Source of the DNA: Streptomyces kaniharaensis
GTDB taxonomy: Bacteria > Actinomycetota > Actinomycetes > Streptomycetales > Streptomycetaceae
Direction of reading: 5' to 3'
Assembly (NCBI RefSeq): GCF_009569385.1
Contig: NZ_WBOF01000001.1
Span: 5,775,501-5,839,500, forward strand
Length of the DNA stretch: 64,000 nt
A program made the position numbers and the translations under genes. Of this stretch, positions 50,329 through 60,971 are shown piece after piece. Within the stretch, counting starts at the first letter, position 1; every line of letters begins with the position of its first letter. The notes beneath the pieces are model-generated. The model made no database searches. It saw only the letters and a list, made by a program, of their open reading frames with translations, and was not told the DNA's origin.

Positions 50329-51888
50329 ATGCACACCGTCGTCCGCGGGGCCGGTGCGCTCGGCCTGACCGTGTTGCTTCTCGCCTCCGCGGCCGGCTGC
50401 CAGGGTGAGGCCTCGTCCGCCGCCGAGCCCGCGCCGACGTCGGCGGCAGCAACGTCGTCCGCCGCGGCGCAGCGGCTCGACTGGCACGCCTGCCCGGCGC
50501 CCAGCACCGCCCAGGGCGGCGGCACGGCGCCCGCCGGGGACTGGCAGTGCGCCACGCTCAAGGCGCCGCTGGACTACGGCAAGCCGGACGGCGACACGAT
50601 CGATCTCGCGCTGATCCGGGCCCGGGCCAAGGACGAGCAGCAGCGGATCGGCTCTCTGCTGTTCAACTTCGGCGGTCCCGGCGGCTCCGGCGTCGCCACG
50701 CTGCCCGCACTGGCCGCGTCGTACGCCTCCCTCAACACCCGCTACGACCTGGTGAGCTTCGACCCGCGCGGGGTCGGCGACAGCGGCGGGGTGAAGTGCC
50801 TGGACGACAAGGCGATGGACGCCTCCAACGCCGTCGACGGCACGCCCGAAGATCCGGCGGCCGTCAAGGCGCTGGACGACACCACCGCGCAGTTCAACAC
50901 CGCCTGCGAGCGCAACTCCGGCCCGGTGCTGCCCTTCGTGGACACCGAGAGCGCCGCCCGCGACATGGACCTGATGCGCCAGGCGCTCGGCGACCAGCAG
51001 CTGCACTACTTCGGCATCAGCTACGGCACCCAGCTGGGCGGCGTCTACGCGCACCTCTTCCCGCAACAGGTCGGCCGCTTCGTCCTGGACTCGGTGGTGG
51101 ACCCGACGAAGGACCCATTGCAGTCCGCGCTGGGCCAGGCCAAGGGCTTCCAGCTCGCCCTGGAGGACTTCATGAAGGCCTGCGCCGCCCAACTGCAGGA
51201 CTGCCCGACCGGCAGCGGCGGCGCCGAGGGCACCGCGCGGATCGCCGACCTGCTGCAGAGACTCGCGCAGTCGCCGCTGCCCGCCGGCAGTGGCCGGCAG
51301 CTCACCGAGAGCCTGGCCGTCACCGGCATCGCGGGCGCGCTGTACAGCGAGGAGACCTGGTCGGCGCTGGCCGCCGGGCTGACCGAGGCGATGCAGCAGG
51401 GGAGCGGCACGATGCTGCTCCAGCTCGCCGACGGCCTTCTGGGGCGCGACTCGAACGGGCACTACAGCAACCTCAACGCGGCCAACCGGGCGGTCAGTTG
51501 CGTGGACGCCAAGCAGCGCTACTCGGACCAGGACGTGGAGCAGCAGCTCGCGCGGTTCCGTGCCGCCTCGGCGGTGTTCGGCGCGTTCACCGCCTGGGGC
51601 CTCACCAGCTGCACCGGCTGGCCGGTGCCGGGCAGGACGGACCGCCCGGAGGTCGCCGCCGCGGGCGCCGCGCCGATCCTGCTGGTCGGCACCACCGGGG
51701 ACCCGGCCACCCCGGTCGAGGGCGCGCGGACGATGGCGCAGCAGCTGGGCGCGGGCGTCGGCGTCACGGTGACGCTCCAGGGCGAGGGGCACGGCGGGTA
51801 CAACACCGGCAACCCGTGCGTGACGCAGGCGGTGGACGGCTACCTGCTCGACGGCAAGGTCCCGGCGGACGGCACGGTCTGCAGCTGA
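50329..51888 (+). CDS. Secreted alpha/beta-hydrolase, tripeptidyl-aminopeptidase type
   Basis: The 519-residue lipoprotein has a signal ending LLLASAAGC (lipobox, about Cys24) and a Ser/Ala-rich linker. The alpha/beta-hydrolase fold has LLFNFGGPGGSG (oxyanion loop), GISYGTQLG (nucleophile Ser), VGTTGDPATPV (Asp) and GEGHGGY (His). This matches the SlpD/SlpE and Tap family of Streptomyces exported aminopeptidases. Cys residues in the lid probably form disulfides. The ATG follows GGTGGAG. Action on peptides outside the cell is inferred from the family. Confidence 0.9.
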   Translation: MHTVVRGAGALGLTVLLLASAAGCQGEASSAAEPAPTSAAATSSAAAQRLDWHACPAPSTAQGGGTAPAGDWQCATLKAPLDYGKPDGDTIDLALIRARAKDEQQRIGSLLFNFGGPGGSGVATLPALAASYASLNTRYDLVSFDPRGVGDSGGVKCLDDKAMDASNAVDGTPEDPAAVKALDDTTAQFNTACERNSGPVLPFVDTESAARDMDLMRQALGDQQLHYFGISYGTQLGGVYAHLFPQQVGRFVLDSVVDPTKDPLQSALGQAKGFQLALEDFMKACAAQLQDCPTGSGGAEGTARIADLLQRLAQSPLPAGSGRQLTESLAVTGIAGALYSEETWSALAAGLTEAMQQGSGTMLLQLADGLLGRDSNGHYSNLNAANRAVSCVDAKQRYSDQDVEQQLARFRAASAVFGAFTAWGLTSCTGWPVPGRTDRPEVAAAGAAPILLVGTTGDPATPVEGARTMAQQLGAGVGVTVTLQGEGHGGYNTGNPCVTQAVDGYLLDGKVPADGTVCS

Positions 51889-51961
51889 AACGAAGTGGCC
51901 CACCATATCGGGGGCAGATTGGACCTGGGGCGCGGTCCACTCGGCCCCTAGGATCACTCGG

Positions 51962-52567
51962 GTGACGACCCAAGTTGACTTCTACTTCGACCCGATCTGC
52001 CCGTTCGCCTGGATCACCTCCCGCTGGATCCTGGAGGTCGAGCGCCACCGCGACCTCGACCTCACCTTCCGGGTGATGAGCCTGTCCGTCCTCAACGAGG
52101 GCCGCGAGGACCTGCCCGAGCGCTACCGGCGCCTGCTGACCACCGGCTGGGGGCCGGTCCGGGTCTGCATCGCCGCCGCCGAGCGGCACGGCGAGCACGT
52201 GCTGCGCGACCTGTACACCGCGCTCGGCACCCGCCTGCACGACCAGGACCGCCCCGCCGACGCGACCGTCATCCGGGAGGCGCTGGCCGAGGCCGGACTG
52301 CCGGAGGACCTGGCGGACGCGGCCGACAGCACGGCGTACGACATCGCCCTGCGCAAGAGCCACCACGAGGGCATGGACCCGGTCGGCGAGGAGGTCGGCA
52401 CGCCGACCATCCACGTGGACGGGGTGGCGTTCTTCGGGCCCGTGCTGACCGCGATCCCGCGCGGCGAGGACGCGGTGAAGGTCTTCGAGGGCGTCCGGCT
52501 GCTGGCCGGGTACCCGAAGTTCTTCGAGCTGAAGCGCACTCGGACCGGGGCGCTCGACTTCTCCTGA
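51962..52567 (+). CDS. DsbA-family protein (Rv2466c-like mycothiol oxidoreductase)
   Basis: The 201-residue thioredoxin-fold protein with helical insertion starts QVDFYFDPICPFAWITSRWI. Rv2466c-type mycothiol nitroreductases have CPWC at this place. Here it is CPFA, so only the first Cys remains and a monothiol mechanism would be needed. VGTPTIHVDGVAFFGPVL supplies the cis-Pro loop. TAGGAT (51949-51954) ends seven bases before GTG 51962, so the gene is probably leaderless. It is monocistronic between the hydrolase and a NUDIX gene. Confidence 0.85.
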   Translation: MTTQVDFYFDPICPFAWITSRWILEVERHRDLDLTFRVMSLSVLNEGREDLPERYRRLLTTGWGPVRVCIAAAERHGEHVLRDLYTALGTRLHDQDRPADATVIREALAEAGLPEDLADAADSTAYDIALRKSHHEGMDPVGEEVGTPTIHVDGVAFFGPVLTAIPRGEDAVKVFEGVRLLAGYPKFFELKRTRTGALDFS

Positions 52568-52687
52568 TAGTCAGTCAATTATCCATCTTTGCAGATGTGG
52601 TGGAGCATTCAGCGCGGAGCTGCTCGCCTTCGCCTACCCTTGGGGCGCCCCCGACGGCGGGGGTGTAACGGACGGAGGGGGCAGGCC

Positions 52688-53200
52688 ATGAGGGAGCCGG
52701 TTGAGCGGGTGGACGAGCAGGACCGCGTCCTCGGCGTCGTCGAGCGGGAGGACGCCATCCGCAACCGCTGGCCGCACCGCGTCGCCACCACGATCTGCCG
52801 CGACGAGGCCGGGCGGTTCCTGGTGTACCGGCGCCCTGACGGCGCGAGCCGCTTCCCGGGGCACCACGAGGTGATGTTCGGCGGCGCCGTGGAGGTCGGG
52901 GAGTCGTACGAGGCGGCGGCGGTCCGGGAGCTGACCGAGGAGCTGGGCGTCACCGTGCCGGTGCGGCCTTGCCTGACCTTCCTCTGCGCGGGCGCGATCA
53001 GCCCGTACTGGCTCGGCGTGCACGAGGCCGTGTTCCCCGCCGAGGCCGTCGCCGGGATCAGCGCGGACCCGGCCGAGGTCGCCTGGTACGCCTGGCTGAC
53101 GCCCGCGGAGCTGGCCGAGGCGTTCCGGCGGTGGCCGTTCGTGCCCGACGGGCGGGAGGCCTTCGACCGCTATCTGGCGGAGTGCGGAGACGGCCGGTAG
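52688..53200 (+). CDS. NUDIX hydrolase
   Basis: The 170-residue protein has a full Nudix box in GGAVEVGESYEAAAVRELTEELGV. Its Glu residues bind the metal for cleavage of a nucleoside diphosphate-X bond. The N-terminus (EPVERVDEQDRVLGVVERED) and RWPHRVATTICRDEAGRFLVY resemble the IPP-isomerase-like/YfcD branch. The ATG follows GGAGGGGG. The substrate is unknown. It lies 90 bp before ftsH on the same strand. Confidence 0.9.
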   Translation: MREPVERVDEQDRVLGVVEREDAIRNRWPHRVATTICRDEAGRFLVYRRPDGASRFPGHHEVMFGGAVEVGESYEAAAVRELTEELGVTVPVRPCLTFLCAGAISPYWLGVHEAVFPAEAVAGISADPAEVAWYAWLTPAELAEAFRRWPFVPDGREAFDRYLAECGDGR

Positions 53201-53290
53201 CCAGGATTCCCGTCCGGGCCCGTCTCGTCCGACCATGGAGACGGAGGCTCCGGCATCGCCCGTCCGCCTCCGGAGAGGCGGTGAGCGTAG

Positions 53291-55222
<1,932 letters not shown>

Positions 55223-55245
55223 CCCGCGGCCTCGGGCGGTTCGGC

Positions 55246-55270
55246 GGCCGGGTGCTGCGCACGCCCGGCC
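55246..55270 (+). terminator. Hairpin after ftsH
   Basis: GGCCGGG (55246-55252) and CCCGGCC (55264-55270) flank an 11-base loop, 23 bp after the stop codon. Confidence 0.45.
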
Positions 55271-55351
55271 TGCTCGCGCTGGTGGAACGGCCCACGGGGT
55301 GATCACCACGCGGCTACGATCGGAGATCACGAACCGAAGGGGGAACGCGGG

Positions 55352-55837
55352 ATGGCCGACGCGCTGCACGAGGTGACGTCGATGCCGGTGGCCGAGGTGG
55401 TCGGCGGGCGCGACGAGGTGTACGACGACGGCTGGGGGAGCGTCGCCGCGATCATCCGGCTGGACGCCGAGCAGTTCACCGAGGAGGCGCTGTACGGGCT
55501 GGAGGCGTTCTCCCACCTGGAGGTCGTCTACCACTTCGACCGCGTCCCCGTCGACAAGGTGGAGACCGGCGCCCGGCACCCGCGCGGCAACACCGACTGG
55601 CCGCTGGTCGGCATCTTCGCCCAGCGCGGCAAGAACCGCCCCAACCGCCTCGGCGTCTCCCGCTGCACCCTCCTCCGGGTGGACGGCCTCGACCTGCACG
55701 TCACCGGCCTCGACGCGGTGGCCGGCACGCCGGTGCTCGACATCAAGCCGTACCTGGCCGAGTTCGGCCCGCGCGGCGAGGTCCGCCAGCCCGCCTGGTC
55801 GACCGAGCTGATGCGCGACTACTACGACGCCGACTGA
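55352..55837 (+). CDS. trmO: TrmO-family tRNA methyltransferase (TsaA/YaeB-like)
   Basis: The 161-residue protein has the UPF0066 beta-barrel motifs VGIFAQRGKNRPNRLGVSRC and LDAVAGTPVLDIKPYLAEF. TrmO uses SAM to N6-methylate t6A37 of certain tRNAs. Bacterial TrmO often has an extra C-terminal domain, which is absent here, so this is the short form. The ATG follows GAAGGGGGAACGCGGG. It is followed 23 bp later by the frameshifted SDR gene. Confidence 0.85.
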   Translation: MADALHEVTSMPVAEVVGGRDEVYDDGWGSVAAIIRLDAEQFTEEALYGLEAFSHLEVVYHFDRVPVDKVETGARHPRGNTDWPLVGIFAQRGKNRPNRLGVSRCTLLRVDGLDLHVTGLDAVAGTPVLDIKPYLAEFGPRGEVRQPAWSTELMRDYYDAD

Positions 55838-55860
55838 CGCACACCGAGGGGGGAACCGGC

Positions 55861-56629
55861 ATGACGCAGGAACGACTCGCCGTGGTCTCCGGCGGCGGAA
55901 CGGGCATCGGACGGGCGATCGCCGCCCGGCTCGCCGCCGACGGACACCGGGTGGCGATCCTCGGACGGCGGGCGGCCGTCCTGGAACAGGCCCGGGACGC
56001 GATCGAGCGGACCACCGGCCCGGGACGGATCATCCCGCTGGCCGGGGACCTCACCGACCCGGAGGCCGTCGAGGCGATCGCCGCCCGGACCGCCGAACTC
56101 GGCCCGCTGGACGTCCTGGTGAACAACGCCGGTGCCATCGTCACCCCGCCCGCCGACGGCAGCCTGGCCGCCCTCGCCCGCTCCTGGCGCCAGGACCTGG
56201 ACGGCAACCTGCTCACCGCCGTCCTCCTCACCACCGCCCTCCAGGACCGGCTGAGGCGGCCCGGCGGCCGTCTGGTCGTCATCAGCTCGGCCGCCGCCCA
56301 GCGCGGGGGAGCCGGCCCGCACTCGGCCGGCTCCTACGCCGCCGCCAAGGCCGGGCCTGCACGGCTGGGCCTTCGGCCTGGCCCGGCAGCTGGGCCCGGA
56401 CGGCATCACCGTCAACGTCCTCGCGCCCGGCTACATCGAGGACACCGAGATCTTCGGCACCGGCTGGAGCGAGGCCTTCCACGCCGGGAAGATCGCGGAC
56501 ACCCTCGTCGGCCGCGCCGGCACCCCCGATGACGTGGCCGAGGCGGTCGCCTACCTCGCCTCGCCCGCCGCCGGCTACCTCACCGGCCAGGTCATCGGCC
56601 TGAACGGCGGTGCGGTGCTCGGCCGTTGA
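55861..56629 (+). pseudogene. Short-chain dehydrogenase interrupted by one frameshift
   Basis: The N-terminal part is an ordinary classical SDR: VVSGGGTGIGRAIAARLAA (cofactor loop), VLVNNAGA, VISSAAA (catalytic Ser) and SYAAAKAG (Tyr-x3-Lys). Right after AAAKAG, near 56351-56357 (CCGGGCC), one extra base shifts the frame. The true continuation (LHGWAFGLARQLGPDGITVN; VLAPGYIEDTEIFGTGWSEA; YLTGQVIGLNGGAV) is intact to the TGA at 56627-56629. It is either a young pseudogene or a sequencing error in a G/C run. The gene would otherwise encode about 255 residues. Confidence 0.85.
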
Positions 56630-56787
56630 GACGGCGCCGCGTCCGGGTCGCGGGCGCCGGGCCCAGGCACCGCGATCACCGGCCCCCACGGCGCGTACGA
56701 GTGACGCCGTGGCGTGCACCGCTGCGCGCGCCCCCTGTCGCCGCAGGGGTGGACGGTCTTGTCTGCTGACCGTCGACAGTCCTCGGC

Positions 56788-56825
56788 GACCGGCCGGTTC
56801 CGCGAGCGGAGTACCGGCCGGTCGA
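56788..56825. terminator. Bidirectional hairpin between convergent genes
   Basis: CGACCGGCCGGT (56788-56799) and ACCGGCCGGTCG (56814-56825) are perfect 12-base arms, and a smaller CCGC/GCGG pair sits in the loop. It lies 24 bp from the stop of the leftward HNH-like gene and serves both sides. Confidence 0.65.
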
Positions 56826-56848
56826 CGCGTCGCCGAGTGGACCGCCCG

Positions 56849-57556
56849 TCAGTCGTCGTCGGCGTCGGCGCTGGCGGAGGGCTGGCCGGCGGGCTTGATG
56901 CCGAGCTTGGTCTCGGCGGTGGTCCAGTCGGTGGTGATGGCCTGCTGGGCGGCGGCGAGGGTGACCTGACCCTTGCAGATCGCCATCTTCAGGTGCGTCT
57001 CGACGGTGTCCTTGGGGTTGTTCGGCCCCTTGCCCGGGACGTGGTCCGGGGACGGCGGCTGCACCCAGAGGTTGCGCGGGTCGTTCGGGTCTCCGCCCAG
57101 CTGGAGGCTGATCAGGTGGTCGTACTCGGCGTCACCCATCGGCCCGGTGTAGCCGTAGGACTTGGCGTTCTCGGCCTTCTCCTTGCCGGTGATGCTCGCC
57201 GGCGGGCGGATGGTCGAGGTGTAGCCGCCCGGCTTGCAGATGGTGTCGTTGACGGTGGCCTGGGTCACCGCCGGGCTGGTCGCGCCCGGGGTGCAGTTCG
57301 GGTCGGGCAGCGGCTGCTTGTCGGCGGTGTAGCGGTACTTGCAGGAGCCTGCGGCGGGCTGCTGCTGCACGTCGTACGAGCTCTTGGGGCCGGGCCCGAC
57401 CGGGATCGCGTGGGCGCCCGCCGCGTCGACGGCGGGCGGGGCCGAGCTGTGCGAGGCCGGTTTGGCGGTGTGACCGCCGCCTGGCGAGCAGCCTGCGGCT
57501 GCGGCGAGCAGGACGGCCGCGGCTATCGCCAGGGCACGGCGAGCGGGAGCCGGCAC
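56849..57556 (-). CDS. HNH-like lipoprotein
   Basis: The 235-residue precursor has a basic n-region (PAPARRALAIAAAVLLAAAAGC) with the lipobox Cys at about residue 22. A His/Ser/Pro linker follows. The domain has YDHLISLQLGGDPNDPRNLWVQP, the H-N pattern of HNH/ENDO VII nucleases (Asp-His, then Asn). Cys pairs (CKYRY; PNCTPG; TICKPGG; AICKGQ) suggest extracellular folding. GTG 57556 has GGAGG upstream. Nuclease activity is inferred; a final HNH His is not obvious. Confidence 0.75.
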   Translation of the reverse strand: MPAPARRALAIAAAVLLAAAAGCSPGGGHTAKPASHSSAPPAVDAAGAHAIPVGPGPKSSYDVQQQPAAGSCKYRYTADKQPLPDPNCTPGATSPAVTQATVNDTICKPGGYTSTIRPPASITGKEKAENAKSYGYTGPMGDAEYDHLISLQLGGDPNDPRNLWVQPPSPDHVPGKGPNNPKDTVETHLKMAICKGQVTLAAAQQAITTDWTTAETKLGIKPAGQPSASADADDD

Positions 57557-57704
57557 GAATTCCTCCAGGTGGTGTGCGTGAGCTGCGGGCCCGGCGGGTG
57601 TGCCGAGTGCCGCGCCAGCGGACACTACCGTGTCGAAGGGGCCGAATGGGTGACGCCACGTCCGGGCGCGGAAGGGGCCGGCCCGTACCGGCCCCCACCT
57701 GACG

Positions 57705-59378
57705 TCAGTGCGCCGCGATCCAGTCCGTGACCAGCTCGTCCAGCACACCGAGCGGCAGGCTGCCGTGCCCGATCACCTGGTGGTGGAACTCCCGGATGTC
57801 GAACCGCTCGCCGAGGGCCTCCCGGGCCCGCTCCCGGTGGCGGACGATCTCCCGGCGGCCGATCAGGTAGGCGGTGGCCTGACCGGGCCAGGCGATGTAG
57901 CGGTCGATCTCGTTGCGGACGTTGGCCTCGGTGGTGGCCGTGTTGTCCCGCATGAACGCGATCGCCCGCTCCCGCGACCAGCCGAAGTGGTGCAGGCCGG
58001 TGTCCACCACCAGCCGGACGGCTCGCAGCGCGTCCAGCGAGAGCATGCCGAAGCGGGACAGCTCCGAGCTGTACAGCCCCATCTCGTCCGCCAGCCGCTC
58101 GGTGTACAGGCCCCAGCCCTCGACGTGCGCGGTCATCTGCCCGCTCGACTTCTGCCGGAACTCCGGCAGGTGGCGCAGGGTCTGCGCGACGGCGATCTGC
58201 AGGTGGTGGCCCGGCACGCTCTCGTGGAAGGCGATCGCCTCGTACTCGTACGTGAACCGGGTGTCCGGGCGCAGCGTGTTGATCCAGTGGGTGCCGGGCA
58301 GGCCGCCCGGGCCCGGCGGCTGGTAGTACGCCAGCGGCGCGGTCTCCGCCTCGATCGGGTCGATCTCCCGGGTCACGCAGTCGGCGATCGGGTAGGCGCG
58401 GAAGTAGTCGGCGCCGGCGCGGCGGGCGCGCTCCAGCGCGTCGTCGACCAGGGCGACGATCTCCTCGGCGCTGCCGAACCGCAGCGCCGGGTCCTCGCGC
58501 AGCGCGGCCAGCACGCCGTCCGGGTCGCCGATGCCGAACACCGTCGCGCCCAGCTCGGCGAACTCCTCGCGCAGCGTCGCCACGGTGTCCAGGCCGATCC
58601 GGTGGATCTCCTCCGGGGTCAGCCCGGGCCGGGTGAAGCGGGCGACGGCGTCGGCATAGCCCTCGGTGCCGCCGGGGACGTGGCAGACGCCCGCCTCGTC
58701 GTCCGGCCGGGCGCCGGGTGCGAGCCGCTGCGCCAGGCCCGCCCGGTAGCGGGCCACCGCGGGGCGGATGCCGTCGCGCACGATCGTCCTGGCCCGTTCC
58801 GCCTCCCGGCGGCCCTGCAACGGGCGCAGCAGCTGGTCGTCGGCGAGGCTCCCGGCGAGGTAGGTGTCGAGCTGTGCGATGGCGGCGTCGACGCCGCTGC
58901 GCAGGGGACGGCGGCCTTCGGCGGCGGCGTCCAGGTAGCGCTGGAGGTGGACGTCGAAGTAGGCGGGCAGACCGGCCAGCCGCTCCAGGTAGGAGTCGGC
59001 GCCCTCCTGGTCGACGGCGGTCATGGCGAGCGACTGGAACGCCGCGTTCTGCGGCGCGGTGATGGTCGCCGAGACGCTGAAGTCGGCCAGCCCGTGGGTG
59101 ATCTCGCCGGTGCCGTTGTCGATCAGCCGGCCGAGGACGCCGTGTGTGACGCGGTCGTCCGTGTCCAGCCCGTCGACCGGTATCGCGGCGAGGCGCGTCC
59201 CGAGGCCGCGGAGCACCGCGCGGTGCGCCAGCGCGGCCTCCCGGGACGGATCCGGCACCTCGTGGGCGTGCCCGGCGACTCCGCTGAGCGTGGCTTCGAA
59301 CGGGTCGTGCGCGTTCGCGGCGGCGAAGTACTCCTCGGCGAGCTCGACGAGCTCGGCCTGCTGAGTCCGGTCGGTCAT
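57705..59378 (-). CDS. DUF885 family metallohydrolase
   Basis: The 557-residue helical protein has the family's zinc motif in AFHESVPGHHLQIAVAQ and EGWGLYTERLADEMGLY, whose Glu is a further ligand. The N-terminus (ELAEEYFAAANAHDPFEATL) and TATTEANVRNEIDRYIAWPGQA near the end are characteristic. DUF885 proteins are related to M32/M3-type carboxypeptidases and probably cleave peptides. ATG 59378 follows GGGAG. No signal peptide is seen, so it is cytoplasmic. Confidence 0.9.
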   Translation of the reverse strand: MTDRTQQAELVELAEEYFAAANAHDPFEATLSGVAGHAHEVPDPSREAALAHRAVLRGLGTRLAAIPVDGLDTDDRVTHGVLGRLIDNGTGEITHGLADFSVSATITAPQNAAFQSLAMTAVDQEGADSYLERLAGLPAYFDVHLQRYLDAAAEGRRPLRSGVDAAIAQLDTYLAGSLADDQLLRPLQGRREAERARTIVRDGIRPAVARYRAGLAQRLAPGARPDDEAGVCHVPGGTEGYADAVARFTRPGLTPEEIHRIGLDTVATLREEFAELGATVFGIGDPDGVLAALREDPALRFGSAEEIVALVDDALERARRAGADYFRAYPIADCVTREIDPIEAETAPLAYYQPPGPGGLPGTHWINTLRPDTRFTYEYEAIAFHESVPGHHLQIAVAQTLRHLPEFRQKSSGQMTAHVEGWGLYTERLADEMGLYSSELSRFGMLSLDALRAVRLVVDTGLHHFGWSRERAIAFMRDNTATTEANVRNEIDRYIAWPGQATAYLIGRREIVRHRERAREALGERFDIREFHHQVIGHGSLPLGVLDELVTDWIAAH

Positions 59379-59506
59379 GTCGCTCCCGGGTCCGAAGTGG
59401 TGGACGTGACGCGGGTTCCTGGGGGTACCCCGGTGGCGCCGATTATTCGGATGCGGTGCGGGCCCGGTCAATAAGGGGCCGGGAAGTGAATTCCTTGTGG
59501 CATTTA

Positions 59507-59530
59507 CCGCGGTATCCGTGCGGATACCGC
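59507..59530. promoter_or_regulatory. Perfect 24-bp palindrome upstream of the DUF885 gene
   Basis: CGCGGTATCC (59507-59516) and GGATACCGCG (59521-59530) are exact inverted repeats around GTGC, 129 bp upstream of the DUF885 start and 138 bp past the DUF5997 stop. It could be an operator or, as a 10-bp stem with a 4-base loop, the DUF5997 terminator. No T-run follows. Otherwise 59379-59667 holds no gene. Confidence 0.5.
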
Positions 59531-59667
59531 GATATGACCGAATGTCATCCCATGCCCGGCCGAGCCGACTCGCCAGGTCGACAGGCCGCTGACGGACCGC
59601 CGGAAGACCGCCGAACGTGCGGTCGCCCCCGGCCGGAGCGGCGCGGGGGCGACAGGGGATGCAGGGG

Positions 59668-60078
59668 TCAGCCGGCCTTCGCGGCCTTGGCCGCGGCCTC
59701 CTTCTCGTGCTTCTCCTTGATCCGCACGGTCTCCTTGCGGACGTCCACCTGGTTGGCGCGCTCGTGCTGGAGCCAGAGCGGGTTCTCGGCCTTGATCGCC
59801 TCGATCTGCTCGGTGGTGAGGGCCTCGGTCACCCCGCCGCGGGCCAGGCCCGAGATGGAGACGCCGAGCTTGGCGGCGACCACCGGGCGCGGGTGCGGGC
59901 CGTTCTTGCGCAGCTCCTGGAGCCACTGCGGCGGGTCGGCCTGAAGCGTGTTGAGCTCCTCGCGGGAGACCATGCCCTCGCGGAAGCCGGCGGGGGCCGC
60001 GTCGAGGTAGATCCCCAGCTTCTTGGCCGCGGTGGCCGGCTTCATGGTCTGGCTGGTCTTCTGCTTGAGCGATGTCAT
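59668..60078 (-). CDS. DUF5997 protein
   Basis: The 136-residue protein fits DUF5997 (MKPATAAKKLGIYLDAAPAG; LNTLQADPPQWLQELRKNGPHPRPVVAAKLGVSISGLAR). It has two helical repeat-like halves, each with a P-x-W-L-Q motif, and a Lys/Glu/Ala-rich C-tail. TACCCT ends seven bases before the ATG on the coding strand, so the message is probably leaderless. It is paired head-to-head with a LysR-type substrate-binding protein across 58 bp. That pairing, as far as I know, recurs in actinomycetes. Function unknown. Confidence 0.85.
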   Translation of the reverse strand: MTSLKQKTSQTMKPATAAKKLGIYLDAAPAGFREGMVSREELNTLQADPPQWLQELRKNGPHPRPVVAAKLGVSISGLARGGVTEALTTEQIEAIKAENPLWLQHERANQVDVRKETVRIKEKHEKEAAAKAAKAG

Positions 60079-60136
60079 GGAGACAAGGGTAAGGGAGTGT
60101 GCGAGCGCTTCCGGTCACGGTCGGTAGCCTTGCCCT
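60079..60136. promoter_or_regulatory. Divergent, back-to-back leaderless promoters
   Basis: In 58 bp, TAGCCT (60125-60130) lies six bases before GTG 60137 on the plus strand. TACCCT (60091-60086, minus) lies seven bases before ATG 60078. The -35 zones of both must overlap in the middle, so the two genes are probably co-regulated. Confidence 0.6.
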
Positions 60137-60907
60137 GTGACAGACATGCAGGTGAACCCGTCCTTCCGGCTCGCGTACGTCCCGGGCGTGACCCCCGGCA
60201 AGTGGGCGCGCGTCTGGGGCGAACGGCTCCCGGACGTGCCGCTCGACCTCGTCGCGGTCCCCTCCACGGACGGCGAGCGCTCCCTGCGCGAGGGCGACGC
60301 CGACGCCGGGCTGGTGCGGCTGCCGGTCGACCGGGACGTGCTCAGTGCGATCCCGCTGTACACCGAGACCACCGTCGTCGTCTTCCCGAAGGACCACTGG
60401 CTGGCCGCCGCCGACGAGGTCGCGCTCGCCGACCTGGCCGACGACGTCGTCTTCCACCCGCTCGACGACACCCTCGGCTGGACGGACCTGCCCGGACGCC
60501 CCGCCATCGAGCGCCCGGCCACCACGGCCGACGCGATCGAACTGGTCGCGGCCAACGTCGGCGTGCTGCTCGTGCCGCAGTCCCTCGCCCGGCTGCACCA
60601 CCGGAGGGACCTCACCTACCGGCCGGTCGCGGACGCGCCGCAGTCGCAGGTCGCGCTCTCCTGGCCGCAGGAGCAGACGACGGACCTGGTGGAGGAGTTC
60701 ATCGGGATCGTCCGCGGGCGGACGGTCAACAGCTCGCGCGGACGCGGGGCCGTGCAGGCGGCGGCCGAGCCCGAGCCCAAGAAGAAGGCGACGCAGCCGC
60801 GGAAGCCGCAGCAGCAGAAACCGCAGCCGCAGAAGAGCGGGGCGAAGCCCAGGCCGAAGCCGAAGGCGGCCACCGCCAAGCGCGGCAAGCCGAAGCGCCG
60901 CTCCTAG
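60137..60907 (+). CDS. LysR substrate-binding domain protein without HTH, basic tail
   Basis: The 256-residue protein begins directly with a LysR-type effector fold (FRLAYVPGVTPGKWARVWGE; LPDVPLDLVAVPSTDG; DAGLVRLPVDRD; VVFPKDHWLAA; GVLLVPQSLARLH). No DNA-binding winged helix is encoded. Instead the last 70 residues are Lys/Arg/Pro/Gln-rich (KKKATQPRKPQQQKPQPQK), and could bind nucleic acid nonspecifically. GTG 60137 is probably leaderless; ATG 60146 is possible. It is divergent to DUF5997, with which it may form a complex. Confidence 0.8.
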   Translation: MTDMQVNPSFRLAYVPGVTPGKWARVWGERLPDVPLDLVAVPSTDGERSLREGDADAGLVRLPVDRDVLSAIPLYTETTVVVFPKDHWLAAADEVALADLADDVVFHPLDDTLGWTDLPGRPAIERPATTADAIELVAANVGVLLVPQSLARLHHRRDLTYRPVADAPQSQVALSWPQEQTTDLVEEFIGIVRGRTVNSSRGRGAVQAAAEPEPKKKATQPRKPQQQKPQPQKSGAKPRPKPKAATAKRGKPKRRS

Positions 60908-60971
60908 CGCTCGGGCGCCGGCGGTACCGAGGCGATCGTCAGCCGTCGGACTTGATCTTCTTCATGGTCAG

